64,000 bases of DNA. Origin: an uncultured Clostridiaceae bacterium (lineage in GTDB: Bacteria > Bacillota > Clostridia > TANB77 > CAG-508). This document shows positions 51,757 through 60,670 of the stretch, one piece after another. How positions within the stretch are numbered: the stretch's first letter is position 1; each line of letters opens with the position of its first letter. The position numbers were made by a program, and so were the translations under genes. The stretch is taken from contig CANRSN010000005.1 in NCBI GenBank assembly GCA_947642455.1, positions 1 through 64,000 of the forward strand, written 5' to 3'. The notes beneath the pieces were generated by a model, which saw only the letters and a program-made list of their open reading frames with translations, was not told where the DNA came from and made no database searches.

Positions 51757-51785
51757 TTGCAATTTTATGTAAATTGTAGTATACT
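51757..51785 (+). promoter_or_regulatory. promoter of the 151-aa orphan gene
   Basis: TTGCAA, 17 nt, TATACT, with spacer ATGTAAATTGTAG. It is nearly identical to 26757-26785 in front of another unrelated orphan gene. Confidence 0.7.
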
Positions 51786-51835
51786 ATATATGTAGTAATA
51801 ATTTTTACCTTAAAAACACATTAGGAGGGAACCTT

Positions 51836-52291
51836 ATGGCAATCAAAAACAATCATCGAGAAATTTCTGTAGCACAGTTACTTCACAATTTTGGGATTGG
51901 AAAGCCACAAAAAGTGTCTACAATGTGGCGAGTTAACAGCATCCACTTAGGTGGACGCATCAATAATATTACATATACACCTGCAGGTTTCAATTTCATC
52001 ATGCCATATTTTATCGACATGGTTGAAGGCACTACTGGAGATACTAGCTTACAGCTTGGAGTTTGTACAAAAATATCGGAATTAGTTCCTGAGGGTTCTA
52101 ATAAACCAGTTGTATGCACAGACTACTTAAACCCATTTCAAATCCCTGTGAAAATTTATCTCGATTCAGGGAAATGGCATTTATCTCCTGATGAGAACTC
52201 TAAAAAAACCTTCTTATATGAAGACGGAAGATATTTGGCTATCATTGATGACACTAGGTTACAAGTTTTCATTCATATTTACAAAAAATAA
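51836..52291 (+). CDS. hypothetical protein (151 aa)
   Basis: A soluble 151-residue protein with predicted beta-rich structure (HLGGRINNITYTPAGFNFIMPYFIDMV, VCTDYLNPFQIPVKIYLDSGKWHL, DGRYLAIIDDTRLQVFIHIYK). No motif recognised. GGAGGGAACCTT precedes the ATG, a good promoter is in front and a hairpin behind, so it is a real single-gene unit. Codon use is clearly less AT-biased than in its neighbours (CAG, CTG-like and GCA codons are frequent), a possible sign of transfer. Confidence 0.65.
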   Translation: MAIKNNHREISVAQLLHNFGIGKPQKVSTMWRVNSIHLGGRINNITYTPAGFNFIMPYFIDMVEGTTGDTSLQLGVCTKISELVPEGSNKPVVCTDYLNPFQIPVKIYLDSGKWHLSPDENSKKTFLYEDGRYLAIIDDTRLQVFIHIYKK

Positions 52292-52360
52292 AATTCCCAA
52301 CTGGGAAACCATTTCAAGGGATGGTAATAGAAGGTTTATTTATTCAATTAAAGATGAAAA

Positions 52361-52388
52361 AATTCCCCAGCATTTGGGGGATTTTTTC
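52361..52388 (+). terminator. terminator of the 151-aa orphan gene
   Basis: AATTCCCC-AGCATTT-GGGGGATT followed by TTTT. It lies about 70 nt after the stop; a shorter stem, TTCCCA/TGGGAA, occurs just after the gene. Confidence 0.75.
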
Positions 52389-52453
52389 TTGTATAACTTC
52401 ATAGTAATTTCCCAGCTATGTTTGGAAATAATTATAGAGCAACCATAATTTTC

Positions 52454-54124
52454 TTAAAATATTCCTATAATATTTCCATTATCATCTATATCTATTTGTT
52501 CTGCTGCTGGTTTTTTTGGAAGACCTGGCATGGTCATTATTTTTCCTGTTAATATCACAATAAACTCTGCACCTGCTCTTAATTTAACTTCTTTTACATG
52601 AATATTAAAAGGAGATTTACACTCTAAATTTTTAGCATCATCAGACAAAGAATATTGAGTTTTAGCAATACAAATTGGTAACTTAGTGTACCTTCCATTA
52701 TCTAATTTTTCAATTTTATATATTTGTTCCATAGCTTCTTCTGAAAACTCTACATCAGTTGCACCATAAATATTTTTAGCAACCTTACATATCTTTTCTT
52801 TTATACTATCTTCTAAGTTATAAATATATTTAAGTTCTGTTTTATTATCACACAATTTTACAAGTTTTTGTGCTAAATCTACTGCTCCTTCTCCACCTTT
52901 TTCCCAACTTTCTACTAAACTTAATTCAACACCTTTTTCTTGTAATTTATTTTGTAAAAATTCAATTTCTCTTTGTGTATCATGTGTATATTTATTAATT
53001 GCAACAATAATATTTAATCCAAACTTATTTTTTATATTATCTACATGTTTTAATAAATTTTCTATTCCTCTTTCCAAAAATTCTATACTTTCTGTTTTTA
53101 TATCATCTTTTGGCATTCCTCCATGATATTTTAATGCTTTAATAGTAGCAACCAAAACCACTGCTGATGGCACTTCTTCTAATACTCTTGTTTTTATATT
53201 TAAAAACTTTTCTGCACCTAAGTCTGCTCCAAAACCAGCTTCTGTAATAACATATTCACCCAATTGCATAGCCATTTTTGTTGCAATAACACTGTTACAT
53301 CCATGTGCAATATTAGCAAAAGGTCCTCCATGAATTATAGCTGGTGTATGTTCTAAAGTTTGGACTAAGTTCGGATTTATAGCATCCTTTAGTAAAACAG
53401 CCATTGCTCCTTCTGCTTTTAAATCTGTAACTTTTATAGGTTGTTGTTGTTTATTATATCCTACAATAATATTTCCAAGCCTTCTTTTTAAATCTTTCAA
53501 ATCTTTAGCAAGGCAAAAAACTGCCATAACCTCTGAGGCAACAGAAATGTCAAAACCATCTTTTCGTGGTACAATATTTTTTTCCTGAGATAAACCTGTA
53601 TCTACTGTTCTTAATTGTCTATCATTTAAATCTACACATCTTCTCCAAGTAACAGTTTCAAATCCCAAGTCATTTCCAGCATATATATGATTGTCAATCA
53701 TCGCAGACAATAAATTATTAGCAGAAGTAATAGCATGTATATCACCTGTAAAATGCAAATTTATATCTTCCATTGGAGCTACTTGTGAATACCCTCCACC
53801 AGTAGCTCCTCCTTTAATTCCAAACACTGGTCCTAAAGATGGCTCTCTTAATGCTAATATTGCCTGTTTTCCTATCTTTCTCATTCCATCTGCAAGTCCT
53901 ATTGCCATTGTTGTTTTACCTTCTCCTAATGGTGTTGGATTAATTGCAGTAATTAGTATTAACTTTCCATCTTTTCTATTCTTATTTTCTTCAATTAAAT
54001 TTAAAGAAATTTTAGCTTTATATTTTCCATATTGTTCTATATATTTTTCTTCGATTCCAATATCTTGTGCTATTTTTACTATATTATCTAATTTTGAATT
54101 TCTAGCAATTTCAATATCTTCCAT
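52454..54124 (-). CDS. fhs: formate--tetrahydrofolate ligase
   Basis: Makes 10-formyl-tetrahydrofolate from formate, THF and ATP, for one-carbon metabolism and formyl-Met supply. A 556-residue protein with the P-loop NPTPLGEGKTTMAIGLADG, then REPSLGPVFGIKGGATGGGYSQVAPMEDINLHFTGD, GGPFANIAHGCNSV and TEAGFGADLGAEKFLNIK. The C-terminus MTMPGLPKKPAAEQIDIDDNGNI is conserved. AAAGGAATGTGATAAA precedes the ATG. The DUF212 gene lies immediately upstream. Confidence 0.97.
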   Translation of the reverse strand: MEDIEIARNSKLDNIVKIAQDIGIEEKYIEQYGKYKAKISLNLIEENKNRKDGKLILITAINPTPLGEGKTTMAIGLADGMRKIGKQAILALREPSLGPVFGIKGGATGGGYSQVAPMEDINLHFTGDIHAITSANNLLSAMIDNHIYAGNDLGFETVTWRRCVDLNDRQLRTVDTGLSQEKNIVPRKDGFDISVASEVMAVFCLAKDLKDLKRRLGNIIVGYNKQQQPIKVTDLKAEGAMAVLLKDAINPNLVQTLEHTPAIIHGGPFANIAHGCNSVIATKMAMQLGEYVITEAGFGADLGAEKFLNIKTRVLEEVPSAVVLVATIKALKYHGGMPKDDIKTESIEFLERGIENLLKHVDNIKNKFGLNIIVAINKYTHDTQREIEFLQNKLQEKGVELSLVESWEKGGEGAVDLAQKLVKLCDNKTELKYIYNLEDSIKEKICKVAKNIYGATDVEFSEEAMEQIYKIEKLDNGRYTKLPICIAKTQYSLSDDAKNLECKSPFNIHVKEVKLRAGAEFIVILTGKIMTMPGLPKKPAAEQIDIDDNGNIIGIF

Positions 54125-54142
54125 TTTATCACATTCCTTTTA

Positions 54143-54577
54143 TTATACAATTAACCCTACTATTATACCTATAATTGCACCTACAAAAACTTGTATTGGA
54201 GTATGTCCTAATACTTCTACTAATTTTTCTGAAACTTCCAATCCTGTAAGCCCTGGTGTTTCTGCTATTTTATTTAATAATTTTGCCTGTTTTCCTGCTG
54301 CCCTTCTAACTCCTGCTGCATCATACATTACAACAACAGCAAAAATTACCGCCATTGCAAACACATAAGAGTCTGTACCTGCTGCCTTGCCAACCATTGT
54401 TGCAAGACCTGTTACAACAGCAGAATGAGAGCTAGGCATTCCACCTGCTCCAAGTATTCTTTTAAAATTAAATTTACGTGTTGCTATTAAATCCCATATC
54501 AATTTAAATAATTGTATGAAAAACCATATTGCAAATGGTGTTATTAAAAATTTGTAATGTTCCCAAAATTCCTGCAT
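54143..54577 (-). CDS. divergent PAP2 family membrane protein (DUF212)
   Basis: A 144-residue protein with three to four helices. The PAP2-like pattern is kept in part: RILGAGGMPSSHSAVVTGLATMVG (PSSH, the second phosphatase motif), and VVMYDAAGVRRAAGKQAKLLN, then LGHTPIQVFVGAIIGIIVG (third motif, H). The first motif (KxxxxxxRP) is absent, as is usual for this family. Phosphatase activity on lipid pyrophosphates is possible but unproven. It is 18 bp from fhs. Confidence 0.84.
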   Translation of the reverse strand: MQEFWEHYKFLITPFAIWFFIQLFKLIWDLIATRKFNFKRILGAGGMPSSHSAVVTGLATMVGKAAGTDSYVFAMAVIFAVVVMYDAAGVRRAAGKQAKLLNKIAETPGLTGLEVSEKLVEVLGHTPIQVFVGAIIGIIVGLIV

Positions 54578-54676
54578 TGCTTTTCTCCTTTTCCCTTCTA
54601 TATTCGCTTTTCATCTGTTAGCTATAAATTTTATATTTTTAATACAATATTGAAAATTATTTTACTGTATAAACAT

Positions 54677-54907
54677 TTAATCATTAGAAGTAAAACTTTC
54701 CTCAATAAGTTCTCCATCTTTATTTAGTAAAATAGTAATCTTTTTCTCTGCATTTTCTAATATTTCGTTACATTTTTTTGATAATTCCATACCTTCTTCA
54801 AATTTAGAAACTGATGTATCTAAGTCTAATTCTCCCTTTTCTAGTTCAGCTGCTATTTTTTCTAACTCTTCCATAGCTTGTTCGAAATTTATATCTTTTT
54901 CTTTCAT
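54677..54907 (-). CDS. xseB: exodeoxyribonuclease VII small subunit
   Basis: The small helical subunit of exonuclease VII, which several copies supply to one XseA. 76 residues: KDINFEQAMEELEKIAAELEKGELDLDTSVSKFEEGMELSKKCNEIL. The frame opens eight codons earlier, but AAAGGA precedes the ATG used. It is separated from xseA by a membrane-protein gene, an unusual but small interruption. Confidence 0.93.
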   Translation of the reverse strand: MKEKDINFEQAMEELEKIAAELEKGELDLDTSVSKFEEGMELSKKCNEILENAEKKITILLNKDGELIEESFTSND

Positions 54908-54946
54908 GATAAATCCTTTCCTTTTCAACATTTATAATTCAAAAGT

Positions 54947-55432
54947 CTATTTTGTAAAAGTTCCTGTAGTTGTATTCACAGTATAAAAAGCCATTGCTGC
55001 TGTAGTTTCAATATTTCTAACACTAACTACATAGTTCCCATTTGCATCAATAGTTTCTACTTGAAATTTAACACTATTATCTTCTCCCCAATCTGCCTTA
55101 ACAATATCAATCGCCTTTTCTTCTGCCTTTTTTGGCTCTTCAGGTAAAATTTCAGTTTTATTGTTTGGTGTTTGTGTTGTAGTATTATTAGTTGGTACAT
55201 TTTCTACTACATTTTGATTTGTAGTCTCATTTACTATATTTGTATTATCTATTTCATTTAACTCATTTGTTTGAACATCATTTATTGCATTATCTACATT
55301 TTGTGAAATTTCGTTAGTTGGGTTTGCCAAAACTTCTTTTGTATCTTCTTTACCAGTAAATATTATTACACTTATAATAATAGCACAGATAAGTATTATT
55401 AATATAGATATAATGATAACTTTCTTATTCAT
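54947..55432 (-). CDS. membrane-anchored Asn/Thr-rich protein
   Basis: A 161-residue protein with an N-terminal helix (VIIISILIILICAIIISVIIF), then a disordered 70-residue linker rich in Asn, Thr, Val and Pro (NVVENVPTNNTTTQTPNN), and a folded C-terminal part of about 60 residues (AIDIVKADWGEDNSVKFQVETIDANGNYVVSVRNIETTAAMAFYTVN) that resembles PepSY/YPEB-type small domains. It is likely surface-exposed. It lies between xseA and xseB. GGAGG lies before the ATG. Confidence 0.72.
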   Translation of the reverse strand: MNKKVIIISILIILICAIIISVIIFTGKEDTKEVLANPTNEISQNVDNAINDVQTNELNEIDNTNIVNETTNQNVVENVPTNNTTTQTPNNKTEILPEEPKKAEEKAIDIVKADWGEDNSVKFQVETIDANGNYVVSVRNIETTAAMAFYTVNTTTGTFTK

Positions 55433-55468
55433 ATATATTCCTCCTCTTACTTTATAAATTAACTTTGT

Positions 55469-56656
55469 TTATAAAATTTTAGCCCTATTCTTCCCATCTA
55501 TAAACTTTAAAGTTATTTCATCATTTGCTTTTAATAATTTTGAACTTTTCACAATTTCTCCATTAAACTCAGTAATCGAATATCCTCTAGTTAAAGTTTT
55601 TAATGGACTTAATGCATCTAGCCTTGCTATTTCTTTTACCATTTTTGTATGTGAATCTTTTATTTTAATTTTTATAGCATTTTCCATTATCTTTATCTTT
55701 TTGTCTAACAACATATATTGTTCATTTATGTTTTGCATCGGATTTGAAAAAGCTCTACTTTTCATACATTTTTCAAACCTAAGCCTCATTAATTCTAATT
55801 TTTTCTTTAAAGCTAATTTATATCTGTTGTTATATACATGTAGCTTTTCTTTTAATTCTTGGACATTTGCAACTGCAAGTTCTGCTGCAGCAGATGGTGT
55901 AGGAGCTCTTAAATCTGCCACAAAATCTGCTATTGTATAATCTGTTTCATGACCTACTGCCGAAATTACTGGAATTTCAGACTCGTAAATCGCTTGTGCC
56001 ACTATTTCTTCATTAAAAGGCCATAAATCCTCCAATGAACCACCACCTCTTGCAACTATAATAACATCTGCCAACTTTTCTTTATTCATTAATTTAATTG
56101 CATTAACTATTTTAGGTGCTGCATCTTTTCCTTGCACTGGAACAGGTAGCAATTTTATATATACATTTGGATTTCTTCTAGTTGAAACATTTATTATATC
56201 TCTAATAACTGCTCCTGTATTAGATGTTAATACACCTATACATTTTGGCATAATTGGTATTTTCTTTTTATGTGCTACATCAAAAAGCCCCTCTTTTTCA
56301 AGCTCAGATTTCAATTTTTCATATTCTGCATATAAATCGCCTATACCATCTTGTTTCATGGCTTTTGCATATATTTGATATACCCCATCTCTTTCAAAAA
56401 CTGATACTGTCCCTAAAATCATGACTTTCATTCCATCTTTAGGTATAAAATTTAAATTTGGTGTATATGTTTTAAACATTACACATTTTATTAATGAATT
56501 TTCATCTTTAAGAGTAAAATACATATGACCTGTATAATGATGCTTAAAATTTGAAATTTCTCCTTTTACCAAAACATTATTTAAAAATTCGTCTTGTTGA
56601 AACTTTTCTTTAACATATATATTTAACTCTGTAACTGTTATTGGACTATATTCCAC
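55469..56656 (-). CDS. xseA: exodeoxyribonuclease VII large subunit
   Basis: XseA degrades single-stranded DNA from both ends. The 395-residue protein shows the N-terminal OB domain (ITVTELNIYVKEKFQQDEFLNNVLVKGEISNFK), then GVLTSNTGAVIRDI, VARGGGSLEDLWPFNEE, ISAVGHETDYTIADFVADLRAPTPSAAAELA (catalytic region), a helical neck, and the C-terminal TLTRGYSI. The start is GTG, with AAGGAG 8 nt upstream. It follows nusB by 13 nt. Confidence 0.95.
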   Translation of the reverse strand: MEYSPITVTELNIYVKEKFQQDEFLNNVLVKGEISNFKHHYTGHMYFTLKDENSLIKCVMFKTYTPNLNFIPKDGMKVMILGTVSVFERDGVYQIYAKAMKQDGIGDLYAEYEKLKSELEKEGLFDVAHKKKIPIMPKCIGVLTSNTGAVIRDIINVSTRRNPNVYIKLLPVPVQGKDAAPKIVNAIKLMNKEKLADVIIVARGGGSLEDLWPFNEEIVAQAIYESEIPVISAVGHETDYTIADFVADLRAPTPSAAAELAVANVQELKEKLHVYNNRYKLALKKKLELMRLRFEKCMKSRAFSNPMQNINEQYMLLDKKIKIMENAIKIKIKDSHTKMVKEIARLDALSPLKTLTRGYSITEFNGEIVKSSKLLKANDEITLKFIDGKNRAKIL

Positions 56657-56669
56657 CTTTTTCTCCTTG

Positions 56670-57080
56670 TTAACTTATATTTCTATCTTTTACAACACTT
56701 GCTAAAACACCATTTATAAATGATTTTGATGAATCATCTCCATATTTTTTTGCAAGTTCTACAGCTTCATTTATAACCACCTTATATGGTATATCTGATT
56801 TTAATAATTCGTAAATTGCAAGTTTTAAAATGGCTATATCTATTTTAGAAATTCTATCTATAGACCATTTCTCTTTAAGGTTCTTTTCTATTAATTCAAG
56901 TATTTCTTCTAAGTTTTCACTAATACCATAAAAAGTATCTTTTATATATTTTTCTTGACTATTATTTTTTACTTCAAATTGTTTCATAAAAATGTCTATC
57001 TCTTCTTCACCTATATCTTTTTGAACCTCATTACTATATAATAATTTAAAAGTTAATTCTCTGGTTTCTGTTCTATTCAT
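56670..57080 (-). CDS. nusB: transcription antitermination factor NusB
   Basis: NusB binds boxA RNA with NusE (S10) in rRNA antitermination. A 136-residue all-helical protein: [15 protein letters not shown] at the start, [22 protein letters not shown] in the middle and [26 protein letters not shown] near the end. It is 8 nt after the DUF2273 gene, a common order in Clostridia. Confidence 0.94.
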   Translation of the reverse strand: MNRTETRELTFKLLYSNEVQKDIGEEEIDIFMKQFEVKNNSQEKYIKDTFYGISENLEEILELIEKNLKEKWSIDRISKIDIAILKLAIYELLKSDIPYKVVINEAVELAKKYGDDSSKSFINGVLASVVKDRNIS

Positions 57081-57088
57081 AACTACCT

Positions 57089-57292
57089 CTACATTTTATC
57101 TATAAAATTCTTTAATTTTTCTTTAACTTCTTCTTTATTCTTTTGTATATAATTGCCTGCAAATGCACATGCGACAATTACAATTATACCAACTATTACA
57201 ACATATAATCTTGTAAGCATCAATAATATTGCAACTGCTATTCCTATTACAATACCTCCATAATTTGCAAAAAAATCTTTAAAGTTGTTCAT
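57089..57292 (-). CDS. DUF2273 membrane protein
   Basis: 67 residues with two hydrophobic helices ([40 protein letters not shown]), ending in a charged tail with [11 protein letters not shown]. The family is always found in Asp23/Gls24 operons and may help anchor this complex to the membrane. AAGGAAGGATGATG precedes the ATG. It lies between amaP and nusB. Confidence 0.88.
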   Translation of the reverse strand: MNNFKDFFANYGGIVIGIAVAILLMLTRLYVVIVGIIVIVACAFAGNYIQKNKEEVKEKLKNFIDKM

Positions 57293-57354
57293 ATTTTACA
57301 TCATCCTTCCTTATTTTAAATGCAATTTGATATATTATTTTTATATTTAATCTC

Positions 57355-57927
57355 TTAAATTTCTTTTGTTATATTTACTTTTTGTTCTATATCTTTTTGC
57401 AATTCTTTAACACTTATATTTACTTCTTTAACATCTAAGTCTGATGTACTTTTTATTGTACTTTTTATTTTATTTTGAAGATTTGCTGATAATTCTTTTA
57501 TTACTGCTGTTTCTTTTACATTAAACACTACATTTACTATTAGATTATGCTCTTTATCTAATATTATTCTTGTTACTGGATTTTGAGCACTATCAAATCC
57601 TCTAACTATATTATTTACCAATTCTTCTAATGTAGTTTTTGATATTACTAATTGACCATCATCATTTTTTAATAATATTCCATCTTTTACACCATTTATC
57701 TCTTTTACTTCTGATGTAAAAAATATACATTTTATTGCAAGTAATATAAATACTATTGAAAAACCTAATATAATATTTGAAGATACTTCATTATTTAACA
57801 TATCTTTTACTATTAAATTTATAGTATTTAAATCTAGCCACCCAAATACTAATATACACATCATTATAGAAAGTAATAATACAACTACTGAAAATGTTAC
57901 TAATCCCACTTTATCTAAAAATTTCAT
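57355..57927 (-). CDS. amaP: alkaline shock response membrane anchor AmaP
   Basis: A 190-residue protein with two N-terminal helices (LVTFSVVVLLLSIMMCILVFGW and IILGFSIVFILLAIKCIFF), then a cytoplasmic domain with the Asp23-like pattern (SKTTLEELVNNIVRGFDSAQNPVTRIILD and LNVVFNVKETAVIKELSANLQ). AmaP tethers Asp23 near the membrane in Staphylococcus. It follows the Asp23-like gene after a short gap holding a GC-rich hairpin. Confidence 0.88.
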   Translation of the reverse strand: MKFLDKVGLVTFSVVVLLLSIMMCILVFGWLDLNTINLIVKDMLNNEVSSNIILGFSIVFILLAIKCIFFTSEVKEINGVKDGILLKNDDGQLVISKTTLEELVNNIVRGFDSAQNPVTRIILDKEHNLIVNVVFNVKETAVIKELSANLQNKIKSTIKSTSDLDVKEVNISVKELQKDIEQKVNITKEI

Positions 57928-57948
57928 ATATTTTCCTCCATTTAATTA

Positions 57949-57967
57949 GGACGCGGAAATCCGCGCC
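57949..57967 (-). promoter_or_regulatory. GC-rich hairpin before amaP
   Basis: CGCGGA-TT-TCCGCG, in a CCCC/GG frame, in DNA that is otherwise extremely AT-rich. The stem ends about 13 nt before the ribosome site of amaP. It might attenuate or stabilise the transcript between the asp23-like and amaP genes. Inference only. Confidence 0.5.
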
Positions 57968-57979
57968 CCCGCAAAACTA

Positions 57980-58414
57980 TTATTCCTCTGATTTTGTTTC
58001 TTCATCTTTAGAATCTGTATTAACTCCTTGTACATGAACATTTACTTCTAATACTTTTAGTCCTGTCATTGTTTCTACTGCTTTTTTTACTCTATTTTGT
58101 ATTTCAAATGCTACATCTGGTATTCTAACACCATATTCTACTATAATATTAACATCTACTTTTGTTTCTTTATCTCCAACTTCTACTTTTATTCCTTTGG
58201 CTAGGTTCTTTTTTCCACTTAATACTTCTGTAATTCCTCCTGCAAAACCTCCTGCCATTGATGCAACTCCTGATACCTCTGATACTGCAACTCCTGCTAT
58301 TACTGCAACTACATCATCTGCTATTTTGATTTCATCTGTTTGGTTTGTATTTGTTAGTGCTATTTCTTCTTTTTCTACTACTTTCTCTTCATTTTTTACT
58401 TCTTTCTCATCCAT
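57980..58414 (-). CDS. Asp23/Gls24 family envelope stress protein
   Basis: 144 residues: acidic N-terminal tail (EKEVKNEEKVVEKEEIALTN), then the conserved DDVVAVIAGVAVSEVSGVASMAGGFAGGITEVLSGK, KVDVNIIVEYGVRIPDVAFEIQNRVKKAVETMTGLKV, and VNVHVQGV. The family is cytosolic, membrane-proximal and envelope-stress-linked. The set with amaP and DUF2273 is complete here. AGGAGG lies before the ATG. Confidence 0.92.
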   Translation of the reverse strand: MDEKEVKNEEKVVEKEEIALTNTNQTDEIKIADDVVAVIAGVAVSEVSGVASMAGGFAGGITEVLSGKKNLAKGIKVEVGDKETKVDVNIIVEYGVRIPDVAFEIQNRVKKAVETMTGLKVLEVNVHVQGVNTDSKDEETKSEE

Positions 58415-58521
58415 TGTTATACCTCCTAAATTTTATATTATGTGCTTGTTAACTTTTTTTGATACTATAAGTATACCAATTTATATATTTTTTTACAACA
58501 GTTTTTTCAAATTTTTTATAT

Positions 58522-58567
58522 AAATCCCCTTCAAAAAAATATTTAATTTCTTTGAAAGGGATTTTTT
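58522..58567 (-). terminator. terminator of the 85-aa gene
   Basis: AAATCCC, TTCAAA and their complements form a stem of about 13 bp with one mismatch, next to the stop codon. A run of eight T follows on the plus strand and AT-rich sequence on the minus strand. Confidence 0.7.
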
Positions 58568-58825
58568 TTAGTAATCGGAATCAAATGGATCTGTTTTTTC
58601 TTCAAGTTTAATATAATCTGATGCTTTAATTATTTTTTCATTACGTCTCAAGTCTAGTAAAGCTTTTTGAACCCAAAAGTACCTATCATAATCACTCTCT
58701 GGTACAAGTATTTTAAGACATTTACCTAGTTTGTCTTTCGTAACAGTAGTAATTACTTCATCGTCTGTAATTATTCCTAATGTTTTTAAATCATTTACAA
58801 CTTGTGCCACTTCCCGAATTTCCAT
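58568..58825 (-). CDS. small hypothetical protein (85 aa)
   Basis: An acidic, soluble 85-residue protein: helical start (REVAQVVNDLKTLGIITDDEVITTVTKDKLGKCLKIL), then YFWVQKALLDLRRNEKIIKASDYIKLEEK. Some resemblance to small winged-helix folds, but no family named. It has its own promoter (58880-58908), an AAGGAGG ribosome site and a terminator. Function unknown. Confidence 0.62.
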   Translation of the reverse strand: MEIREVAQVVNDLKTLGIITDDEVITTVTKDKLGKCLKILVPESDYDRYFWVQKALLDLRRNEKIIKASDYIKLEEKTDPFDSDY

Positions 58826-58879
58826 TTTTCCTCCTTAAAATATTTATTTTTCAAGTATTTGTTAAAAGTATCTTTCTAT

Positions 58880-58908
58880 ATTATACTATTTTAAAGTAAG
58901 CTTTTCAA
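58880..58908 (-). promoter_or_regulatory. promoter of the 85-aa gene
   Basis: TTGAAA, 17 nt, TATAAT on the minus strand. Position and spacing are ideal. Confidence 0.7.
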
Positions 58909-58930
58909 TATTTTTTCTTTTTATTTCTCA

Positions 58931-59142
58931 AAAAGAGTACAATTTGTTATAATTCATAAATATTAATTATTTATCTAGGCAATATAATATTTATTTTTAG
59001 AAGTTTTGCGCAGGGAAGCTCCCAAAGTGGACATGACCCAGAGCTACCCACGAAGCCAGTAAAAAACTTCAACAAAATAAATATTATATTGCCTATTGGC
59101 TTCTAATTTTAAACTATGAATTATAACAAATTGTACTCTTTT
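58931..59142. repeat. palindromic mobile-like element with structured core (copy 3)
   Basis: The 58826-59150 gap is filled by this 212-bp element. The outer arms are a perfect 28-bp inverted repeat (58931-58958 and 59115-59142), starting AAAAGAGTACAATTTG. Inner arms TAATATTTATTTT flank the core (59000-59070). The core equals that of copy 2 for 45 nt, then six bases are replaced (GATTGG becomes TACCCA), then CGAAGCCAGTAA is again shared. The outer arms are those of 26807 and 33941, not those of copy 1, so core and arms are combined in different ways. It ends 8 nt before the fmt stop codon. Confidence 0.88.
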
Positions 59143-59150
59143 GCTACTTT

Positions 59151-60104
59151 CTATTTTCCAATTCCTCTTAAAAAATCGCTAACACTCATTCTTTTAGCAT
59201 TTTCTGCTTGTATCTCTTTTACATCTATAATACCATCAATAGCCTTAAAAAATAAACCTTTTTTGCTATTAGAAAGTAACACTGTTCCTACTTCTTTTTC
59301 TTTAACATCATTTATATTAAGATTAAATTTATTTACAAAATCTTCTTCTTTTAAAACTTCCACCTTCCAAAGTTTAACCTTTTTATCATTAAAAAAAGTA
59401 TATGCTCCCATTATTGGGTTTAGCCCTCTTACTAAATTCTTAATTTGCATAGCTGTTTTTTCTTGCCAATTAATTTTTGCCATTTCCTTATCAAGCATTT
59501 TAGCCATTGTAAAATCTTCACCTTGTTTTATTCTTGGTGCAGTACCATTTTGAATTTGTTTTATTGTTTCTACCAAAAGTTTACCTCCAACTTTAGAAAG
59601 TCTATTCCAAAGTTCTCCTGTAGTTTCATTTTCTCCAATTTGAACTTTTTGAGATAAAATCATATCTCCAGTGTCCATTCCAATATCCATATACATAGTA
59701 GTAACACCAGTTTCTTTATCTCCATTTATAACTGCCCATTGAATAGGAGCAGCACCCCTATACTTTGGTAATAATGAAGCATGTACATTTATACAACCAA
59801 GCTTAGGTATATCTAAAATTTCTTTTGGAAGTATTTTTCCATATGCTACTACACAAATTAAATCTGGATCTAGTTCTTTTATTTTACTTATAAATTCTTC
59901 ATTTTTCCTTACCTTTTCTGGTTGATATATTGGTAATTGTTTTGATATTGCAAATTCTTTTACAGGAGATGGTACCATTTTCATTCCCCTTCCCTTTGGT
60001 CTGTCTGGGTTTGTAACAACTCCTATTATTTCATACTCTTCTTCATAAATTGCTCTTAGTGATTCTTCTGCAAAATCTGGTGTTCCCATAAATAAAATTC
60101 TCAT
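59151..60104 (-). CDS. fmt: methionyl-tRNA formyltransferase
   Basis: Formylates Met-tRNA-fMet for translation initiation. A 317-residue protein with MRILFMGTPDFAEESL, GRGMKMVPSPVKEFA, INVHASLLPKYRGAAPIQWAVINGDKETGVTTMYMDIGMDTGDM (formyl-THF site with the HxSLLPxxRG motif), and the C-terminal OB domain. AAAGGAAGTAGAGA precedes the ATG. It follows def, and the pair follows priA. Confidence 0.97.
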   Translation of the reverse strand: MRILFMGTPDFAEESLRAIYEEEYEIIGVVTNPDRPKGRGMKMVPSPVKEFAISKQLPIYQPEKVRKNEEFISKIKELDPDLICVVAYGKILPKEILDIPKLGCINVHASLLPKYRGAAPIQWAVINGDKETGVTTMYMDIGMDTGDMILSQKVQIGENETTGELWNRLSKVGGKLLVETIKQIQNGTAPRIKQGEDFTMAKMLDKEMAKINWQEKTAMQIKNLVRGLNPIMGAYTFFNDKKVKLWKVEVLKEEDFVNKFNLNINDVKEKEVGTVLLSNSKKGLFFKAIDGIIDVKEIQAENAKRMSVSDFLRGIGK

Positions 60105-60154
60105 TCTCTACTTCCTTTCTATAATGTAATTTTCTGTATTAGAAAAGCCTTTTT

Positions 60155-60637
60155 CTAAACATTCTTTTCTGGCTCTACATATTCTAAGGTTCCTGGAATC
60201 ATATTATCAACAAAAACAATTCCATTTAAATGATCTATTTCATGACATAACGCCTGAGCTAGTAACTCTTTTCCATGAATTTTTATCTTTTTTCCATTTT
60301 CGTCTAAAGCCTCTACTGTAACTTCTGCTGGTCTAAGCATTTTTGCATATTTATTAGGGAAACTCAAGCATCCTTCTTCTACTTCTTGCTCTCCCTTTTG
60401 TTTAATAATTACTGGATTAATAAGTTTTAAAGGACCTTTACCATCATAAATATCTATTACAATAATTCTTTTTAATATACCAACTTGAACAGCAGCTAAC
60501 CCAACGCCATTATATTTATGCATAGTTTCGACCATATCATCTAATAATTCTCTAATTTTATCATCTACAACTTCTACTTCTCTTGATTTTTTTCTTAATA
60601 TTTCGTCTCCTTCTTCTCTAATTATTCTAACTGCCAT
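60155..60637 (-). CDS. def: peptide deformylase
   Basis: Removes the N-formyl group from nascent proteins. The 160-residue protein has the three motifs: [10 protein letters not shown] (G-x-G-x-A-A-x-Q), EEGCLSFP (Cys ligand) and [12 protein letters not shown] (HExxH). Start by AAAGGAATGTG. It lies between fmt and priA, a standard arrangement. Confidence 0.97.
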   Translation of the reverse strand: MAVRIIREEGDEILRKKSREVEVVDDKIRELLDDMVETMHKYNGVGLAAVQVGILKRIIVIDIYDGKGPLKLINPVIIKQKGEQEVEEGCLSFPNKYAKMLRPAEVTVEALDENGKKIKIHGKELLAQALCHEIDHLNGIVFVDNMIPGTLEYVEPEKNV

Positions 60638-60670
60638 TTTTTAATCACATTCCTTTCTTAATGCACAAAT

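Noticed and set aside
52191..52448. 85-aa frame after the 151-aa orphan gene
   Set aside because: It overlaps the orphan gene in another frame, runs through its terminator and has no ribosome site.
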